DNA of 64,000 nucleotides, taken from the NCBI RefSeq assembly GCF_007994075.1, contig NZ_VIWU01000001.1, positions 5,146,001-5,210,000 of the forward strand, given 5' to 3'. Shown piece after piece: positions 63,933-64,000 of the stretch (within the stretch, counting starts at the first letter, position 1; each line of letters starts with the position of its first letter). The stretch comes from Pseudonocardia hierapolitana. GTDB taxonomy: Bacteria; Actinomycetota; Actinomycetes; Mycobacteriales; Pseudonocardiaceae. The position numbers and the translations under genes are program-made. The notes under the pieces were generated by a model. It did not search any database. It was given only the letters and a program-made list of their open reading frames with translations, and was not told where the DNA came from.

Positions 63933-64000
63933 ATGAAGGGGATCGAGAACGTGAAGGGGCCGGTGTTCCGGCCCGAGGACGGTGGGTTCGACGGGGAGCT
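63933..64000 (+). CDS. Start of a gene, possibly FAD-linked oxidase (partial)
   Basis: Only 22 codons are visible: MKGIENVKGPVFRPEDGGFD and onward. The VKGPVFRPEDGGFD pattern resembles the N-terminus of BBE-type FAD-dependent oxidoreductases (VxGPVxxPGDxGYDE). This is a short match and the call is tentative. ATG 63933 is just downstream of a palindrome. Confidence 0.4.
   Translation, partial: MKGIENVKGPVFRPEDGGFDGE

Noticed and set aside
1..64000. tRNA, rRNA, IS elements, integrase or phage genes
   Set aside because: I looked for T-loop motifs in the intergenic gaps and for transposase or integrase motifs in the proteins and saw none; a covariance-model scan would be decisive.

Overview
The window is very GC-rich DNA with dense genes, many GTG starts and short start/stop overlaps. 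It carries actinobacterial marker families: a mycothiol-dependent nitroreductase relative, DUF5130, DUF7455, a Ser/Thr kinase with an extracytoplasmic tail, and a YbdK/ATP-grasp fusion. This fits a Pseudonocardiaceae-type actinomycete (inference; no rRNA or other phylogenetic marker is present). I saw no rRNA, tRNA, CRISPR array, IS element or phage gene.

Layout. (1) 1-10237 is a cell-surface polysaccharide locus: a partial GT4, a Wzy-like membrane polymerase, a GT2, a polysaccharide deacetylase, a DegT/DnrJ aminotransferase, then a tightly coupled nucleotide-sugar operon (nucleotidyltransferase, two UDP-sugar 6-dehydrogenases, an epimerase). (2) 10296-30326 is core and housekeeping content: DUF5130, lipB, pepN, a DsbA-like nitroreductase, a PH-domain protein, a CBS protein, LysR/MFS, a Ser/Thr kinase, AlkZ-like, an S9 peptidase, an asparagine-synthase-type amidotransferase, an LLM oxidoreductase, YdcF and SDR/TetR. 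(3) 30370-40303 holds a YbdK/ATP-grasp fusion, YceI, TenA, AraC plus an aldo/keto reductase, an MBL hydrolase, a ComB-like phosphatase and a MoeA-periplasmic-binding fusion.

(4) 40507-50853 is the most interesting locus, a five-gene operon: SbnA and SbnB homologues (L-2,3-diaminopropionate synthesis) bracket a membrane Pls-like synthetase, a stand-alone A-PCP protein and a SyrP/TauD-like oxygenase. The membrane synthetase has lost the C-terminal half of its adenylation domain. A 16-copy octapeptide repeat and two near-identical carrier domains stand in its place, so the separate A-PCP protein probably activates the substrate in trans. The expected product is a Dap-derived, possibly hydroxylated, amide or oligomer made at the membrane.

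(5) 52634-63922 is a signalling island. It has an Hsp70 ATPase joined through a membrane segment to an extracytoplasmic YVTN beta-propeller, a 42-residue protein that is two-thirds Asp/Glu, a degenerate dynamin-like membrane protein, and small helper proteins. Divergent from these are three histidine-kinase-like proteins and a NarL-type regulator. Among the kinases, one keeps the phospho-acceptor His but lacks ATP-binding motifs, one lacks both, and one keeps both and carries an extra C-terminal dynamin-like region. A partial gene, possibly a FAD-linked oxidase, starts at the right edge.

Several small palindromic elements punctuate the window: an in-frame double hairpin inside lipB, a dispersed TTCCGACGA dyad (two copies), an ATGGAGCC palindrome (two copies) that supplies the stop codons of two genes and brackets a frameshifted DUF559 gene, and a mosaic of decayed pieces of two nearby genes at 16503-16660.
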